Assembly (NCBI RefSeq): GCF_014207745.1
Contig: NZ_JACHJB010000001.1
Span: forward strand, 992,001 to 1,056,000
Direction: 5' to 3'
DNA: 64,000 nucleotides
Source of the DNA: Nonomuraea muscovyensis
Lineage (GTDB): Bacteria; Actinomycetota; Actinomycetes; Streptosporangiales; Streptosporangiaceae
A program made the position numbers and the translations under genes. Below the pieces are notes generated by a model. It did no database searches. It was not told the DNA's origin and worked only from the letters and a program-made list of their open reading frames with translations. Positions 9,061-18,454 of the stretch are shown here, piece after piece. Positions within the stretch are counted from its first letter, which is position 1. Every line of letters begins with the position of its first letter.

Positions 9061-9866
9061 GACGTCTGCTCGCGGTGGCGCTGACCCTGGCGGCGCTGGC
9101 CGCCGCCGGCTGCGCCGCCGACCGGCCCGAGTCGGTCGTGGACCAGGACGAGATCGTCATCGCGGTACGCCCCGACCTGCCCTCGATCGGCCACCGCCGG
9201 TCCGACGGGACCCTGGAGGGGTTCGACGTGGACGTCGGCCGCTACATCGCGGGCCGGCTCGGCAAGAAGGCGACGTTCGTGCCGGTGTACGCCGCCGAGC
9301 GCGAGCAGGTGGTCACCTCCGGCCGGGCCGACCTGGTGCTGGCCACGTACACGATCAGCATGGACCGCAAGCAGCGGGTGCTGTTCGCCGGGCCGTACCA
9401 CGTGTCCTACCAGGACATCCTGGTGCGCCGGGACGAGACGGCGATCCGCGGGGTGCGCGATCTGAAGGGCCGGCGCATCTGCGAGGTACAGGGCGCGAAC
9501 GCCGCCGAGCGCGTCGTGGAGGAGCGCGGGGTGGCGGCCGAGGTGGTGCCGGTGCGCGACTACGCGGCGTGCGTGGCCGCCCTGAAGGGCGGCCGGCTCG
9601 ACGCCATCACCACCAACGACGTCATCCTGGCCGGGCTCGCCATCCAGGACGGCTCCGGGCTGCGCCTGGTGAACGCCCAGTTCAACGAGCAGCGGACCGG
9701 GGTCGGCATGCGCAAGGGCGACGTCGAGGGCTGCGAGGCGGTCAACCGGGCGATCACCGCCATGTACCAGGACGGCACCGCCGCCCGGCTGCTCAGCCGG
9801 TGGTTCGGCAAGTCGGGGCTGAACCTGTCGACGGTCGCGGTGCCCCAGTTCGAGGGTTGTTCCTGA
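9057..9866 (+). CDS. glnH: GlnH-like amino-acid-binding lipoprotein
   Basis: A 269-residue solute-binding protein of bacterial family 3. The N terminus RRLLAVALTLAALAAAGC is a lipoprotein signal with Cys19 as the modified residue. The mature domain shows family features such as DEIVIAVRPDLPSIG, GFDVDVGRYIAGRLG and the LVLATYTISMDRKQ loop. No ABC permease or ATPase follows, so it fits sensing, not import, as with mycobacterial GlnH (which detects Asp/Glu). The GTG start at 9057 overlaps the glnX stop as GTGA and has AAGGAG five bases upstream. It closes the operon, and a strong hairpin follows. Confidence 0.9.
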   Translation: MRRLLAVALTLAALAAAGCAADRPESVVDQDEIVIAVRPDLPSIGHRRSDGTLEGFDVDVGRYIAGRLGKKATFVPVYAAEREQVVTSGRADLVLATYTISMDRKQRVLFAGPYHVSYQDILVRRDETAIRGVRDLKGRRICEVQGANAAERVVEERGVAAEVVPVRDYAACVAALKGGRLDAITTNDVILAGLAIQDGSGLRLVNAQFNEQRTGVGMRKGDVEGCEAVNRAITAMYQDGTAARLLSRWFGKSGLNLSTVAVPQFEGCS

Positions 9867-9908
9867 AGCGCGGCTCCTGAAGGGGGTGCCGCCTCGGTGG
9901 GACGCACG

Positions 9909-9934
9909 ACGGGCCCGGGAGATCCCGGGCCCGT
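9909..9934. terminator. Bidirectional hairpin between glnH and sigma factor
   Basis: Arms of 12 bases (ACGGGCCCGGGA / TCCCGGGCCCGT) pair perfectly around a two-base spacer. It lies between convergent stops with no long T-run, as is usual for actinobacterial terminators. Confidence 0.8.
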
Positions 9935-9952
9935 GTCGTACGGCGGTGCGGG

Positions 9953-11101
<1,149 letters not shown>

Positions 11102-11408
11102 GGGAGACAGTCTGCAGTATTGCTTCCATAAAATGGCAGACCCATTTTTGTCACCGAAGGTAAGGCCACGGTCTTACCGAATTGAGATCCATTAAAGGTT
11201 TAGCCGGAGTTTGATCAGGAAAGAAAAGTCCATTACGCGAATGGGGATCGGCGCGAACCGGCGCGCCCGCCGACGCGCGCGGCCGGTCGCAGGCCGCCGC
11301 CTGCCCGGACCGCGTGACGACGCGTGGCGAACGGGCCCATGACCCTCGCGAATAACATTTCGCGATCTCGGGTGCCGCCGCGGCGCCGAAATGGCGCCGG
11401 GACCGGTG
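11102..11408. other. AT-richer upstream region of the sigma gene
   Basis: No gene is seen. 11102-11240 is clearly AT-richer than its surroundings and probably holds the sigma-factor promoter(s). On the minus strand GTGACA (about 11145) followed after 18 bases by TATGGA is one candidate -35/-10 pair. 11241-11408 is GC-rich non-coding DNA that leads into the ribose permease remnant. Confidence 0.45.
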
Positions 11409-11832
11409 TCACGACAGGCGCTGGGCCTTGCCGAGCACCCGCTGCGCCACCACCACCAGGGCCAGGACGGCGCCGCTGACCACCGGCTGGACGGCCGGGG
11501 TCAGGTTGCCCACCTGGTTGATGAGGCTCTGGATCACACCCGGCAGCAGCACTCCGGTGACGGTGCCGGTGATGCCGCCCGCTCCCCCGGTCAGCAGGGT
11601 GCCGCCGATCACCACGGCGGCGATGGCGTCGAGATCGAGGCCGATGCCGAGGATGGTGACGCCGGAGGGTCATCGGCTCGCACGCTCCCTCATGGCGTAG
11701 ACCGTGGCCAGCAGCCCGGAGACCACGTAGACGGCCAGCAGCACCCGCCGCGCCGGAGCCCGGACAGCTCGCTGGCCGAGCGGTTGCCGCCGACCGCCAC
11801 GCCGGCCGAAATCCCGCCTCGGTCGGCGTGAT
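11409..11832 (-). pseudogene. Ribose/sugar ABC transporter permease (RbsC-like) remnant
   Basis: Three frames are needed to read a permease C terminus: SAGVAVGGNRSASELSGLR (about 11812-11755), then RVLLAVYVVSGLLATVYAM ending in a stop near 11680, then LGIGLDLDAIAAVVIGGTLL through NQVGNLTPAVQPVVSGAVL to a stop at 11409. These match the conserved end of RbsC/XylH-type permeases, which carry sugar across the membrane with an ATPase and a binding protein. At least two frameshifts and an internal deletion of the LAARTG-type loop are implied, and the N-terminal half is absent. No rbsA or rbsB lies nearby, so this is a decayed fragment. Confidence 0.82.
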
Positions 11833-11953
11833 CACTTGAGGCTGCAAAGGTGGCGAACTGGTTCGTGGACGGAAGCCCACCGCTATGCCGACAACGGGAA
11901 CCTATGGTCCACCGAAACGTTCTAACATGCAGACCGACACGAGGAGATCTGCG

Positions 11954-12451
11954 TTGACAGACCTGTTCCAGTACCTCCCGCTGCTGTTCGTGGCGTTTGG
12001 ATTAGTGATCATTCTGGTCTCGATCAGAGGAATCATCAACGGAAGGCGGTTCGTACGGCAGGCGCAGCGGGTGCAAGGCGTGGTCAGCGATGTCCGGACC
12101 AGGTTCGCGGGACAGGGCGAGCACTTGAGGGCGAACCAGTGGCCGATCCTGACCTTCACGACCCTGGCGGGGCAGGAGATCACCACCGAGGCGGCGACCG
12201 CCTCCCGCCTTGGCATCGGCCATGAGACCGAGGTGCTCTACGACCCGCAGGACCCGACCACGGCCGTGTCCGCGGAGAACGCAGGCGGCAGCTACGGCGG
12301 CATAATCGTCGGGCTCATCGCGGTCGTGATCGGCGTGGTCTTCTTCTTCGGCTTCTGGGACGGCGGCAGTGAAAGCGGGTGCGAGATCCAGCGCCCCGAT
12401 GGCTCCTTCGAGAGCGTCGCCTGCCCGCCCGGCATCGGAATCGGCGGATGA
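11954..12451 (+). CDS. DUF3592 membrane protein
   Basis: A 165-residue protein with two membrane helices (about 8-25 and 115-137) bracketing a soluble beta-rich domain of the DUF3592 type (GVVSDVRTRF, PILTFTTLAGQEI, EVLYDPQDPTTA). The function of this family is unknown. The TTG start at 11954 is preferred because GAGGAG lies 8 bases upstream; an ATG at 11927 and a farther start at 11885 lack such a site. The short C-terminal tail carries two cysteines outside the second helix. It stands alone between two pseudogenes. Confidence 0.75.
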   Translation: MTDLFQYLPLLFVAFGLVIILVSIRGIINGRRFVRQAQRVQGVVSDVRTRFAGQGEHLRANQWPILTFTTLAGQEITTEAATASRLGIGHETEVLYDPQDPTTAVSAENAGGSYGGIIVGLIAVVIGVVFFFGFWDGGSESGCEIQRPDGSFESVACPPGIGIGG

Positions 12452-12481
12452 CTTGCCTCCAGCCGCGGACTGAGTGCCGCC

Positions 12482-12693
12482 TCAGGCCACGATTGTCCTT
12501 TCGACGATCCTGCACAGGCGCTCGTCTTCGGCGTGGCGGTTGCGCCAGTCGATGTAACGGCGAATGCCGATCTGGGGCGCATACAGACTGCGCAGGTAGT
12601 GGCAGAACTTCAGGAGCTCGCCGTGTCGCTTGCGCTTCTTGATGTGCCCGTAGATCTTGCTCAGTTGGCGTAGCGCACGAAACAGGGCGCACC
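12482..12693 (-). pseudogene. IS630-family transposase remnant
   Basis: About 65 codons read IYGHIKKRKRHGELLKFC and YLRSLYAPQIGIR, a segment just before the second catalytic residue of IS630-type DDE transposases, then jump straight to DWRNRHAEDERLCRIVER, the C-terminal end of the same family. The section holding the downstream catalytic residues is deleted, so the fragment cannot be active. It abuts the 3' end of dnaG on the same strand. No terminal repeats were found. Confidence 0.75.
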
Positions 12694-12708
12694 CGAACCG
12701 CTGCGGCG

Positions 12709-14550
12709 CTAGCTGCCCGCGGCGCGCTCGCGGAGGACCTTGCGCTGCTGCTCGAGACCCAGCAGCTCGCCGAACAGCCTCCGGTGCTCCTGCGGCTCCT
12801 CCACCGGGTTGAGCCGCTGCAGCCTCGACTTGATCTGCGCGATGGCCCGGTCGACCGCGACGGCCTCGATCGCGGCGAGCATGGCCGCGCCGTAGCGCTC
12901 CTCGACATGCGACTCGGCCTGGATCGCCTCCACCGCGAACCGCGTCACCAGCACCCGCGTCGCCTCGTCGGGGGCGTGCTCCAGCAGCCGATCGACCCAC
13001 TCGCGCCCGCCGTGCCCGGCCGCCGCCGTGCCGCCCGCCTCGGCGATCACCTTGTGCAGCGTAACGTGGTCGGGCACGGTGAAGGCCTGCGGGTCGAGCG
13101 CGTCGAAGCGCGGCCCGAGCAGCGCCGGCCGCTGCACGGCGAGCTTGAGCAGCTCACCCTCGACCCGCACGTTGGGGTCCACCGGCGCGGCCCGCGGGGC
13201 GCGCTGGGGCCGGCCCTGCTGGGTGTTGGCCACGTCGGCGATGCGCTGCATGACGAACCGCTCGTCCATGAACCCGAGCCACCGGTCGAGGTCGACGGCG
13301 TAGCGCTTGCGCAGGCCGGCGTCCTTGATGCCGGCCACGATCGGCGCCGCCGCGTCGAGCGCCGCGATCTTGCCTTCGTTGCTGCGCAGGTCGTAGCGGT
13401 TGATCGTGCTGCGGATGGCGAACTGGAACAGCGGCTCGCGGCTGGCGATGAGGTCGCGCACGGCCGCGTCGCCCTGCTTGATCCGCAGGTCGCACGGGTC
13501 GAGCCCGTCTCCCTGCACCGCCACGTAGGTCTGGGTGACGAACTTCTGCTCGTCGGCGAAGGCCCGCAGGGCCGCCTTCTGGCCGGCCGCGTCGCCGTCG
13601 AAGGTGAAGATCACCTCGCCCCGGAACTCGGCCTGGTCGAGCAGGAAGCGCCGCAGGATCTTGATGTGCTCCTCGCCGAACGAGGTGCCGCACGTGGCCA
13701 CCGCCGTCGGCACGCCCGCGAGGTGGCACGCCATCACGTCCGTGTAGCCCTCGACGATCACCGCCTGGGAGCGCCGGGAGATCTCGCGCTTGGCCAGGTC
13801 GATGCCGTAGAGCACCTGGCTCTTCTTGTAGAGCGGCGAATCCGGCGTGTTGAGGTATTTGGGGCCGTCGTCGGAGTCGAGCAGCTTGCGCGCCCCGAAG
13901 CCGATCACGTCGCCCGTGGCGTCACGGATCGGCCAGATCAGCCGCCCGCGGAACCGGTCGATCGGCCCCCGCCGGCCCTCCCTGACCAGCCCGCCCTTGA
14001 TCAGCTCCTCGGCGGTGAACCCGCGGCCCATGAGGTGGCGGGCCAGCACCTCCCACTCGGCCGGGGCGTAGCCCACCCCGAACGCCTCGGCGTCGGCCCG
14101 CTCGAAACCCCGCTCGGACAGGAACCGGCGCCCGGCCGCGGCGTCGGGCTTCATCAGCCGGTCGGCGTAGAACTCGGCGGCCACCCGGTGCGCCTCGATC
14201 AGCCGGGCCCGCTCGCCGTGGTCGCGCCGCGGCACGTAGCCGCCCTGCTCGTACTGGAGCTGGATGCCCGCCCGCTGTGCCAGCCGCTCGACGGCCTCGC
14301 CGAACGACAGGTGCTCGATCTTCTCGACGAACGTGATCACGTCGCCGCCCTCGGAGCAGCCGAAGCAGAAGTACATCCCCCGCTCGGGCGTGACGTTGAA
14401 GGACGGGCTCTTCTCGTCGTGGAAGGGGCACAGGCCCTTGAGGTTTCCGCCGCCGGCGTTGCGCAGCTGGATGTGCTCGCCGATGACCTCGGCGATGGGG
14501 GATCGCTCGCGTACGAGCGCGATGTCGACGTCACGGATGCGGCCAGCCAC
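12709..14550 (-). CDS. dnaG: DNA primase DnaG
   Basis: A 613-residue primase that makes RNA primers at the replication fork. The CHC2 zinc ribbon is complete (C41, H44, C62, C65). The catalytic core has the basic [12 protein letters not shown] segment and the TOPRIM motifs [10 protein letters not shown] and [10 protein letters not shown]. The C-terminal 180 residues should bind DnaB helicase. Length is normal for actinobacteria. The GTG start gives [10 protein letters not shown], the usual N terminus; its ribosome site is weak. Close linkage with dgt is common in actinomycetes, although here an M23 gene on the other strand lies between. Confidence 0.96.
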   Translation of the reverse strand: MAGRIRDVDIALVRERSPIAEVIGEHIQLRNAGGGNLKGLCPFHDEKSPSFNVTPERGMYFCFGCSEGGDVITFVEKIEHLSFGEAVERLAQRAGIQLQYEQGGYVPRRDHGERARLIEAHRVAAEFYADRLMKPDAAAGRRFLSERGFERADAEAFGVGYAPAEWEVLARHLMGRGFTAEELIKGGLVREGRRGPIDRFRGRLIWPIRDATGDVIGFGARKLLDSDDGPKYLNTPDSPLYKKSQVLYGIDLAKREISRRSQAVIVEGYTDVMACHLAGVPTAVATCGTSFGEEHIKILRRFLLDQAEFRGEVIFTFDGDAAGQKAALRAFADEQKFVTQTYVAVQGDGLDPCDLRIKQGDAAVRDLIASREPLFQFAIRSTINRYDLRSNEGKIAALDAAAPIVAGIKDAGLRKRYAVDLDRWLGFMDERFVMQRIADVANTQQGRPQRAPRAAPVDPNVRVEGELLKLAVQRPALLGPRFDALDPQAFTVPDHVTLHKVIAEAGGTAAAGHGGREWVDRLLEHAPDEATRVLVTRFAVEAIQAESHVEERYGAAMLAAIEAVAVDRAIAQIKSRLQRLNPVEEPQEHRRLFGELLGLEQQRKVLRERAAGS

Positions 14551-14719
14551 GCCGTGAGTCTATTGCGGCGGACCGACACTCCCCACCCCGTCGCCCCGCA
14601 CCCTCGGGAAAGGGTGATATCACCTCAGTCGCGCGAAACCGGGAAAACGTGTCCAGCCTGTTGCCCGGTCGGCTACAAAGGTAAAGCCTGCGGTGGATAC
14701 GGTGACACGGGTGGAGATC

Positions 14720-15595
14720 ATGCGATCGGGGCCTTGGGGACGACGGGCTGCCGTGGCGTGCGCGCTTGCGCTGACCAGCGCCTGCTCGCAACAGGTCGGG
14801 GCGGCGGGGGTCAGCGCCGAGTCGCCGGTGTCCGGCCCGCCGACCGGCGCCACGCCCGTCGTCACGGCGACGATCCCCGAGCCCGGCGCCTCGGGGCAGG
14901 ACCACGCCGAGGAGGCGCCCGCGGAGAAGGTCGAGGCGCCCGAGGGCGGCTCGCCGGTCAAGGTGCCGCCGCCGAAACTGTCGGCTTACACCTACACCTT
15001 CCCGGTGCAGGGGTGCCGGGTCAGCTACCAGCGCAGGCTGCTGGTGCTGCCCAAGACGACGATCTGGGCCGGCAAGGGGTGCGCGTTCGTGGCGCCCGTC
15101 AGCGGCGTGGTGGACGAGGTCAACACCGGCAACAAGTGGCTGCCGTCCACCGATGCGGGTCCCGATCGCGAGGGCAGGTTCGTCACGATCATCGGTGACG
15201 ACGGCGTGCGCTACCTGGGCGGCCACCTCGACTCGGTCGCCGACGGCGTCAAGCCGGGCGCGCGGGTCGCCGGGGGGCAGCTCCTCGGCCGGGTGGGGAC
15301 GTCCGGCAACGCCCGCAGCACCGGCCCCAACCTCTACTTCGCGATCTCGTGGAAGACGGGGTCGCGCTACTGGTGGGTACGCCGCGGCATGGTGAACCCG
15401 TGGAGCTACCTCGACGCGTGGCTGTCGGGCAACCGGACCCTGTCCCCGCGCGAGGAGACGCTGGCGCTGCGCGCCCGGGTGGGCGAGACGCCGCGCTGCA
15501 CGGTCCAGTGCTCGGCGAAGAAGAAGCCGGTCCAGCCACGGGAGGAGCCCGAGCAGGAGGACCCGCCGGTGGTGATCACCCTCACCCCGTCCTGA
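14720..15595 (+). CDS. LytM/M23-like lipoprotein, catalytic residues degenerate
   Basis: A 291-residue exported protein. The ATG at 14720 gives a basic n-region, a hydrophobic core and Cys22 in LTSAC, a plausible though imperfect lipobox; GTGs at 14693, 14702 and 14711 are alternatives. A Pro/Glu-rich linker (about 25-85) leads to a LytM (peptidase M23) fold at about 90-235 (GCAFVAPVSGVVDEV, YLGGHLDSV, RSTGPNLYFAISW). The usual HLH zinc motif reads NLY, and the first HxxxD motif is not seen, so peptidase activity is unlikely. Non-catalytic LytM proteins can activate or anchor other wall enzymes; that role is inference. Confidence 0.8.
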   Translation: MRSGPWGRRAAVACALALTSACSQQVGAAGVSAESPVSGPPTGATPVVTATIPEPGASGQDHAEEAPAEKVEAPEGGSPVKVPPPKLSAYTYTFPVQGCRVSYQRRLLVLPKTTIWAGKGCAFVAPVSGVVDEVNTGNKWLPSTDAGPDREGRFVTIIGDDGVRYLGGHLDSVADGVKPGARVAGGQLLGRVGTSGNARSTGPNLYFAISWKTGSRYWWVRRGMVNPWSYLDAWLSGNRTLSPREETLALRARVGETPRCTVQCSAKKKPVQPREEPEQEDPPVVITLTPS

Positions 15596-15606
15596 CCGCC
15601 CTCCGC

Positions 15607-15678
15607 GCCCCCGGTCCCGACCCCGCCCGACCTCGACCGCCCCCGGTCCCGACCCCGCCCGACCTCGACCGCCCCCGG
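15607..15678. repeat. Tandem 32-bp repeat downstream of the LytM gene
   Basis: Two identical 32-base units (15607-15638 and 15639-15670), beginning GCCCCCGGTCCCGACC, plus the first eight bases of a third. They lie just after the LytM stop and before the convergent dgt stop. Probably replication slippage. Confidence 0.85.
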
Positions 15679-15729
15679 CTTCCCCGGTCTGACGTCCGCC
15701 GTCCTGGACCGGGCCTGCGCCGGGCGCGG

Positions 15730-16950
15730 TCAGCCGGACAGGCGGCGGTGCCAGGCGACTGCCGAGGTGTCGGTCAGCGAGGCGATCTGGTCGATGACGA
15801 CCCGGACCCGGGCCGCGTCGCCGGCCGCCTCCAGGTAGGCCGGCCGGAAGGCCGGCTCCAGCGTGTCCGGCGCGCCGAGGGTGATCAGGGAGGCCAGCTC
15901 GGTGATGAGCTCCCGCTGTCTGGCCTGTTTGGCGTGGTGGTGGTCGGTGGTCATGACGAAGTGGGCCGTGATGCCCTTGAGCACCGCGCACTCCATCTTG
16001 GTCGAGCGGGGCACGACCAGGTCGACACGGTGGCGCGGCCCGTAGGCGTCCTTGGTGGCGGTCTGCGCCGACCGGCAGAACCGGCCGATGAGGCCGCTGG
16101 TGAGGGCCTTGACGGCGGCGAGGTCCGCGAGCGTGGCCCCGTAGGCGCGCGGCCACAGCGGGTCGGCGACCAGCCGGGCGAAGGCCTCCTCCAGCTCGGC
16201 GGGGGCGGCGTCGGAGGCGTACCAGACACGGGCCAGCTCGCACACCTGCCTGCGCTCGTCCGGCGAGCGCAGCGCCTCGGGGGTGACCTGACCGGTGTGG
16301 AAGGCGTCCTCCAGGTCGTGCACCGAGTAGGCCACGTCGTCGGCCCAGTCCATGATCTGCGCCTCGAAGCTGACCCGGCCGGGCGGCGCGCCGTCCCTGA
16401 TCCACGCGAAGACGGGCAGGTCGTCGTCGTACACACCGAACTTGGGCGACGTCTCGCAGGTCCAGGGGTACTTGATGGAGGCGTCGAGGGCGGCGCGGGT
16501 GAGGTTGAGCCCCGCGCTGCGGCCGTCCTCGGTGATCACCTTGGCCTCGAGCCGGGTGAGCAGCCGCAGGCTCTGCGCGTTGCCCTCGAAGCCGCCGCAG
16601 GTGCCGGCCAGCTCGTTGAGGGCGACCTCGCCGTTGTGCCCGAACGGCGGGTGTCCCAGGTCGTGGGCCAGGCAGGCCGTCTCGACCAGGTCGGGGTCGA
16701 CGCCGAGGGTGGCGCCCATCTCGCGGCCGACCTGGGCGCACTCGAGGGAGTGGGTGAGCCGGGTGCGCGGGATGTGCTGGCCGCCGCCCAGCGTCTCGCC
16801 GGGGCCGACGACCTGCGTCTTGGCGGCGAGCCGGCGCAGGGCGGCGCTGTGCAGGACCCGGGCGCGGTCACGCTCGAAGGCGCCCCGCTCGGGGTTGCCC
16901 GGGGGCTCCGGCACCCATCGTGCCTCGTCGTGATCGTCATAGCGGGCCAT
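15730..16950 (-). CDS. dgt: Deoxyguanosinetriphosphate triphosphohydrolase-like protein
   Basis: A 406-residue HD-domain phosphohydrolase that removes triphosphate from dNTPs. Family motifs: RDRARVLHSAALRRLAAKTQV near the N terminus, HSLECAQVGR, and the metal site CLAHDLGHPPFGHNGE followed by FEAQIMDWADDVAYSVHDLED. Length fits the actinobacterial dGTPase family. The ATG at 16950 is used; a GTG at 16971 is in frame and neither has a clear ribosome site. It lies near dnaG as in many actinomycetes. The IS607-like element is inserted directly upstream, so its native promoter may be altered. Confidence 0.92.
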   Translation of the reverse strand: MARYDDHDEARWVPEPPGNPERGAFERDRARVLHSAALRRLAAKTQVVGPGETLGGGQHIPRTRLTHSLECAQVGREMGATLGVDPDLVETACLAHDLGHPPFGHNGEVALNELAGTCGGFEGNAQSLRLLTRLEAKVITEDGRSAGLNLTRAALDASIKYPWTCETSPKFGVYDDDLPVFAWIRDGAPPGRVSFEAQIMDWADDVAYSVHDLEDAFHTGQVTPEALRSPDERRQVCELARVWYASDAAPAELEEAFARLVADPLWPRAYGATLADLAAVKALTSGLIGRFCRSAQTATKDAYGPRHRVDLVVPRSTKMECAVLKGITAHFVMTTDHHHAKQARQRELITELASLITLGAPDTLEPAFRPAYLEAAGDAARVRVVIDQIASLTDTSAVAWHRRLSG

Positions 16951-17040
16951 AAGTGCACTGATTTTATCCACTTTCCGGTCTCCGCTAGTGTCAAGTGCCG
17001 CGAGAACCGTTCGGAGAATCTCAGTGATCCTCTTGCCTGA

Positions 17041-17150
17041 TTCATCGGCATCTGCCTCGATTGCTCGAGGTCCTACGTCGCCTCCACAGGCGTTTAGCGT
17101 CTCCGGGGAACTGCCCGGCGACGTGGAGTTAGGCCGCTTCCTGCTCGAGG
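17041..17150 (-). ncRNA. Candidate omegaRNA region at the tnpB 3' end
   Basis: TnpB guide RNAs come from the 3' end of tnpB and the right end of the element. Here a perfect stem CCTCGA-TTGC-TCGAGG lies at 17055-17070 and an imperfect GC-rich hairpin (CCGGGG/CCCGG) at 17103-17118. Both are downstream of the tnpB stop. No functional claim can be made, because the nuclease is truncated. Confidence 0.3.
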
Positions 17151-17812
17151 TTCATGGCGTTGAGCAGGTTGCGGGCGGCGTTGACGTCGCGGTCGTGCTC
17201 GAGACCGCACCCGCACGTCCATGTCCGGTCGGCAAGGGTCAACTCCCGGTTGATGGTTCCGCAGCCGCCGCACAGTCTCGAGGAGGGGAACCAGCGGTCG
17301 GCCGCCCACACGCTCGATCCGTACCACTCCGTCTTGTACGCGAGTCGGCGGAAGAGCTCGCCGAACCCGAGATCGGAGATGGCGGGGCTGCGGTTGGCGA
17401 CCATGCCGGTGACGTTCAGGGTTTCGACGGCGATGGCCCGCTTGGATCTCGCGAGCATCGTCGTCGTCTTGTGCAGGAAGTCGGCCCGCTGGTTGGCCAC
17501 CTCGAGATGCACTTCGGCCAGACGCCGGACGGCTTTGGCCCGGTTGCTCGAGCCGAGATGCTTCCTCGAGACCGCCTTGCCCGCCTTGCGCAGCTTACGG
17601 AGCGCGGCCTTGAGCGGCTTCGGGGCGTGCAGTTCGGGGACGGTGCCGTCGTCGTCCACGATCGTCGCGGACGTCTTGACCCCGACGTCGATCCCGCACG
17701 AAGGAGCGTCGCTCGAGACCGCACGGCCCGACAAGCCCGCGTGCTGAGCGAGACGGGCCCGCTGCTCGAGCGTCGGAGCCAACTCGACGCGGTAGCCCTG
17801 CCGGTCGGTCAC
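17129..17812 (-). pseudogene. tnpB: Truncated TnpB (RuvC half only)
   Basis: A 227-residue frame with an N-terminal scrap (VTDRQGYRVELAPTLEQ) joined to the C-terminal RuvC nuclease half. Catalytic positions are kept: GIDVGVK (D), AVETLNV (E), the zinc ribbon CGGC...CGC and DRDVNAARNLL (D). Full TnpB proteins are near 400 residues, so roughly 150-170 residues (the REC and wedge part that binds RNA and target DNA) are gone without a frameshift. RNA-guided cleavage is therefore unlikely. The GTG start overlaps the tnpA stop as GTGA. It could instead be a small remodelled derivative; I favour deletion. Confidence 0.8.
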
Positions 17813-18378
17813 GTGACCTCCTGTGCGGCGCGCAGGGCGGCTTTGGCGCGACGTGTGGCCGATCGCCGACCGTACAGGCGGGCGCAGAACGAGGTGAGGA
17901 CTTCGGTCATGTCCCGCACAAGGTCAGCGTCCACTTCGGCGTCGTCAATGACGACGATGCGGCGTCCATTCGCCTCGAGCGCGGCCGACAGCTGCTCGAG
18001 CCCGAACCGGGCAAGCCGGTCACGGTGCTCGACCACGATCACCGACACGGACGGGTCACGCAACAGTCGGGCCAGTTTCGGCCGCCTGCCGTTCAACCCG
18101 GACCCGACCTCGGTGACCACTTCGGCGACGGTCAGTCCTATGCCGGTGGCGGCGGTGACGACCCGACCGGCCTGCCGCTCGAGATCGGCCTTCTGGTCGG
18201 CGCTGGAGACGCGGCAGTACGCCACCATCCGGCCGCTTGGTTCGGCGGACTGCTCGAGCACCAGGTATCGACCGGTCGCGGTTTTGCTGACCGGGACCGG
18301 CATCGTCCCGTCCCGCGCCCACTTCCAGGCGGTCTGGTAGTGGACGCCGTTCCGCTTGGCCCACTCGGAGAGCTTCAC
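17809..18378 (-). CDS. tnpA: IS607-type serine recombinase TnpA
   Basis: A 189-residue transposase. An N-terminal MerR-like helix-turn-helix (KLSEWAKRNGVHYQTAWKW, about 2-20) precedes a small serine-recombinase domain with the catalytic serine in VAYCRVSSADQK (about 60-70) and VVEHRDRLARFG. This order is diagnostic of IS607. The GTG at 18378 starts right at the DNA-binding domain; the frame continues upstream to 18456 but that stretch is not family-like. All recognisable catalytic residues are present, so the element might still be moved. Confidence 0.88.
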   Translation of the reverse strand: MKLSEWAKRNGVHYQTAWKWARDGTMPVPVSKTATGRYLVLEQSAEPSGRMVAYCRVSSADQKADLERQAGRVVTAATGIGLTVAEVVTEVGSGLNGRRPKLARLLRDPSVSVIVVEHRDRLARFGLEQLSAALEANGRRIVVIDDAEVDADLVRDMTEVLTSFCARLYGRRSATRRAKAALRAAQEVT

Positions 18379-18454
18379 ACGGGCAGATGAAAATTGAGAA
18401 ACACTGATGATTTCGGTAGCAGCTGACAACCCCCTTCCCCGGGAGCCCTCCTCC

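Larger units (their letters stand above)
17041..18400 (-). mobile_element. IS607-family insertion element (approximate ends)
   Basis: A serine recombinase gene (tnpA) overlapping a tnpB-type gene by four bases is the IS607 layout. IS607 elements have no terminal inverted repeats or target duplications, so exact ends cannot be read from one copy. The element sits between dgt and the M48 peptidase gene. It contains 13 CTCGAG sites, far above the background. TnpB is internally deleted, while TnpA looks complete. Confidence 0.75.

Noticed and set aside
12482..13000. A 172-codon frame covering the IS630 remnant and part of dnaG
   Set aside because: Only the last 65 codons are transposase-like; the first part is a dnaG shadow.
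15607..15678. Possible CRISPR-like repeats
   Set aside because: Units are directly adjacent without spacers and number just over two; it is a simple tandem duplication.
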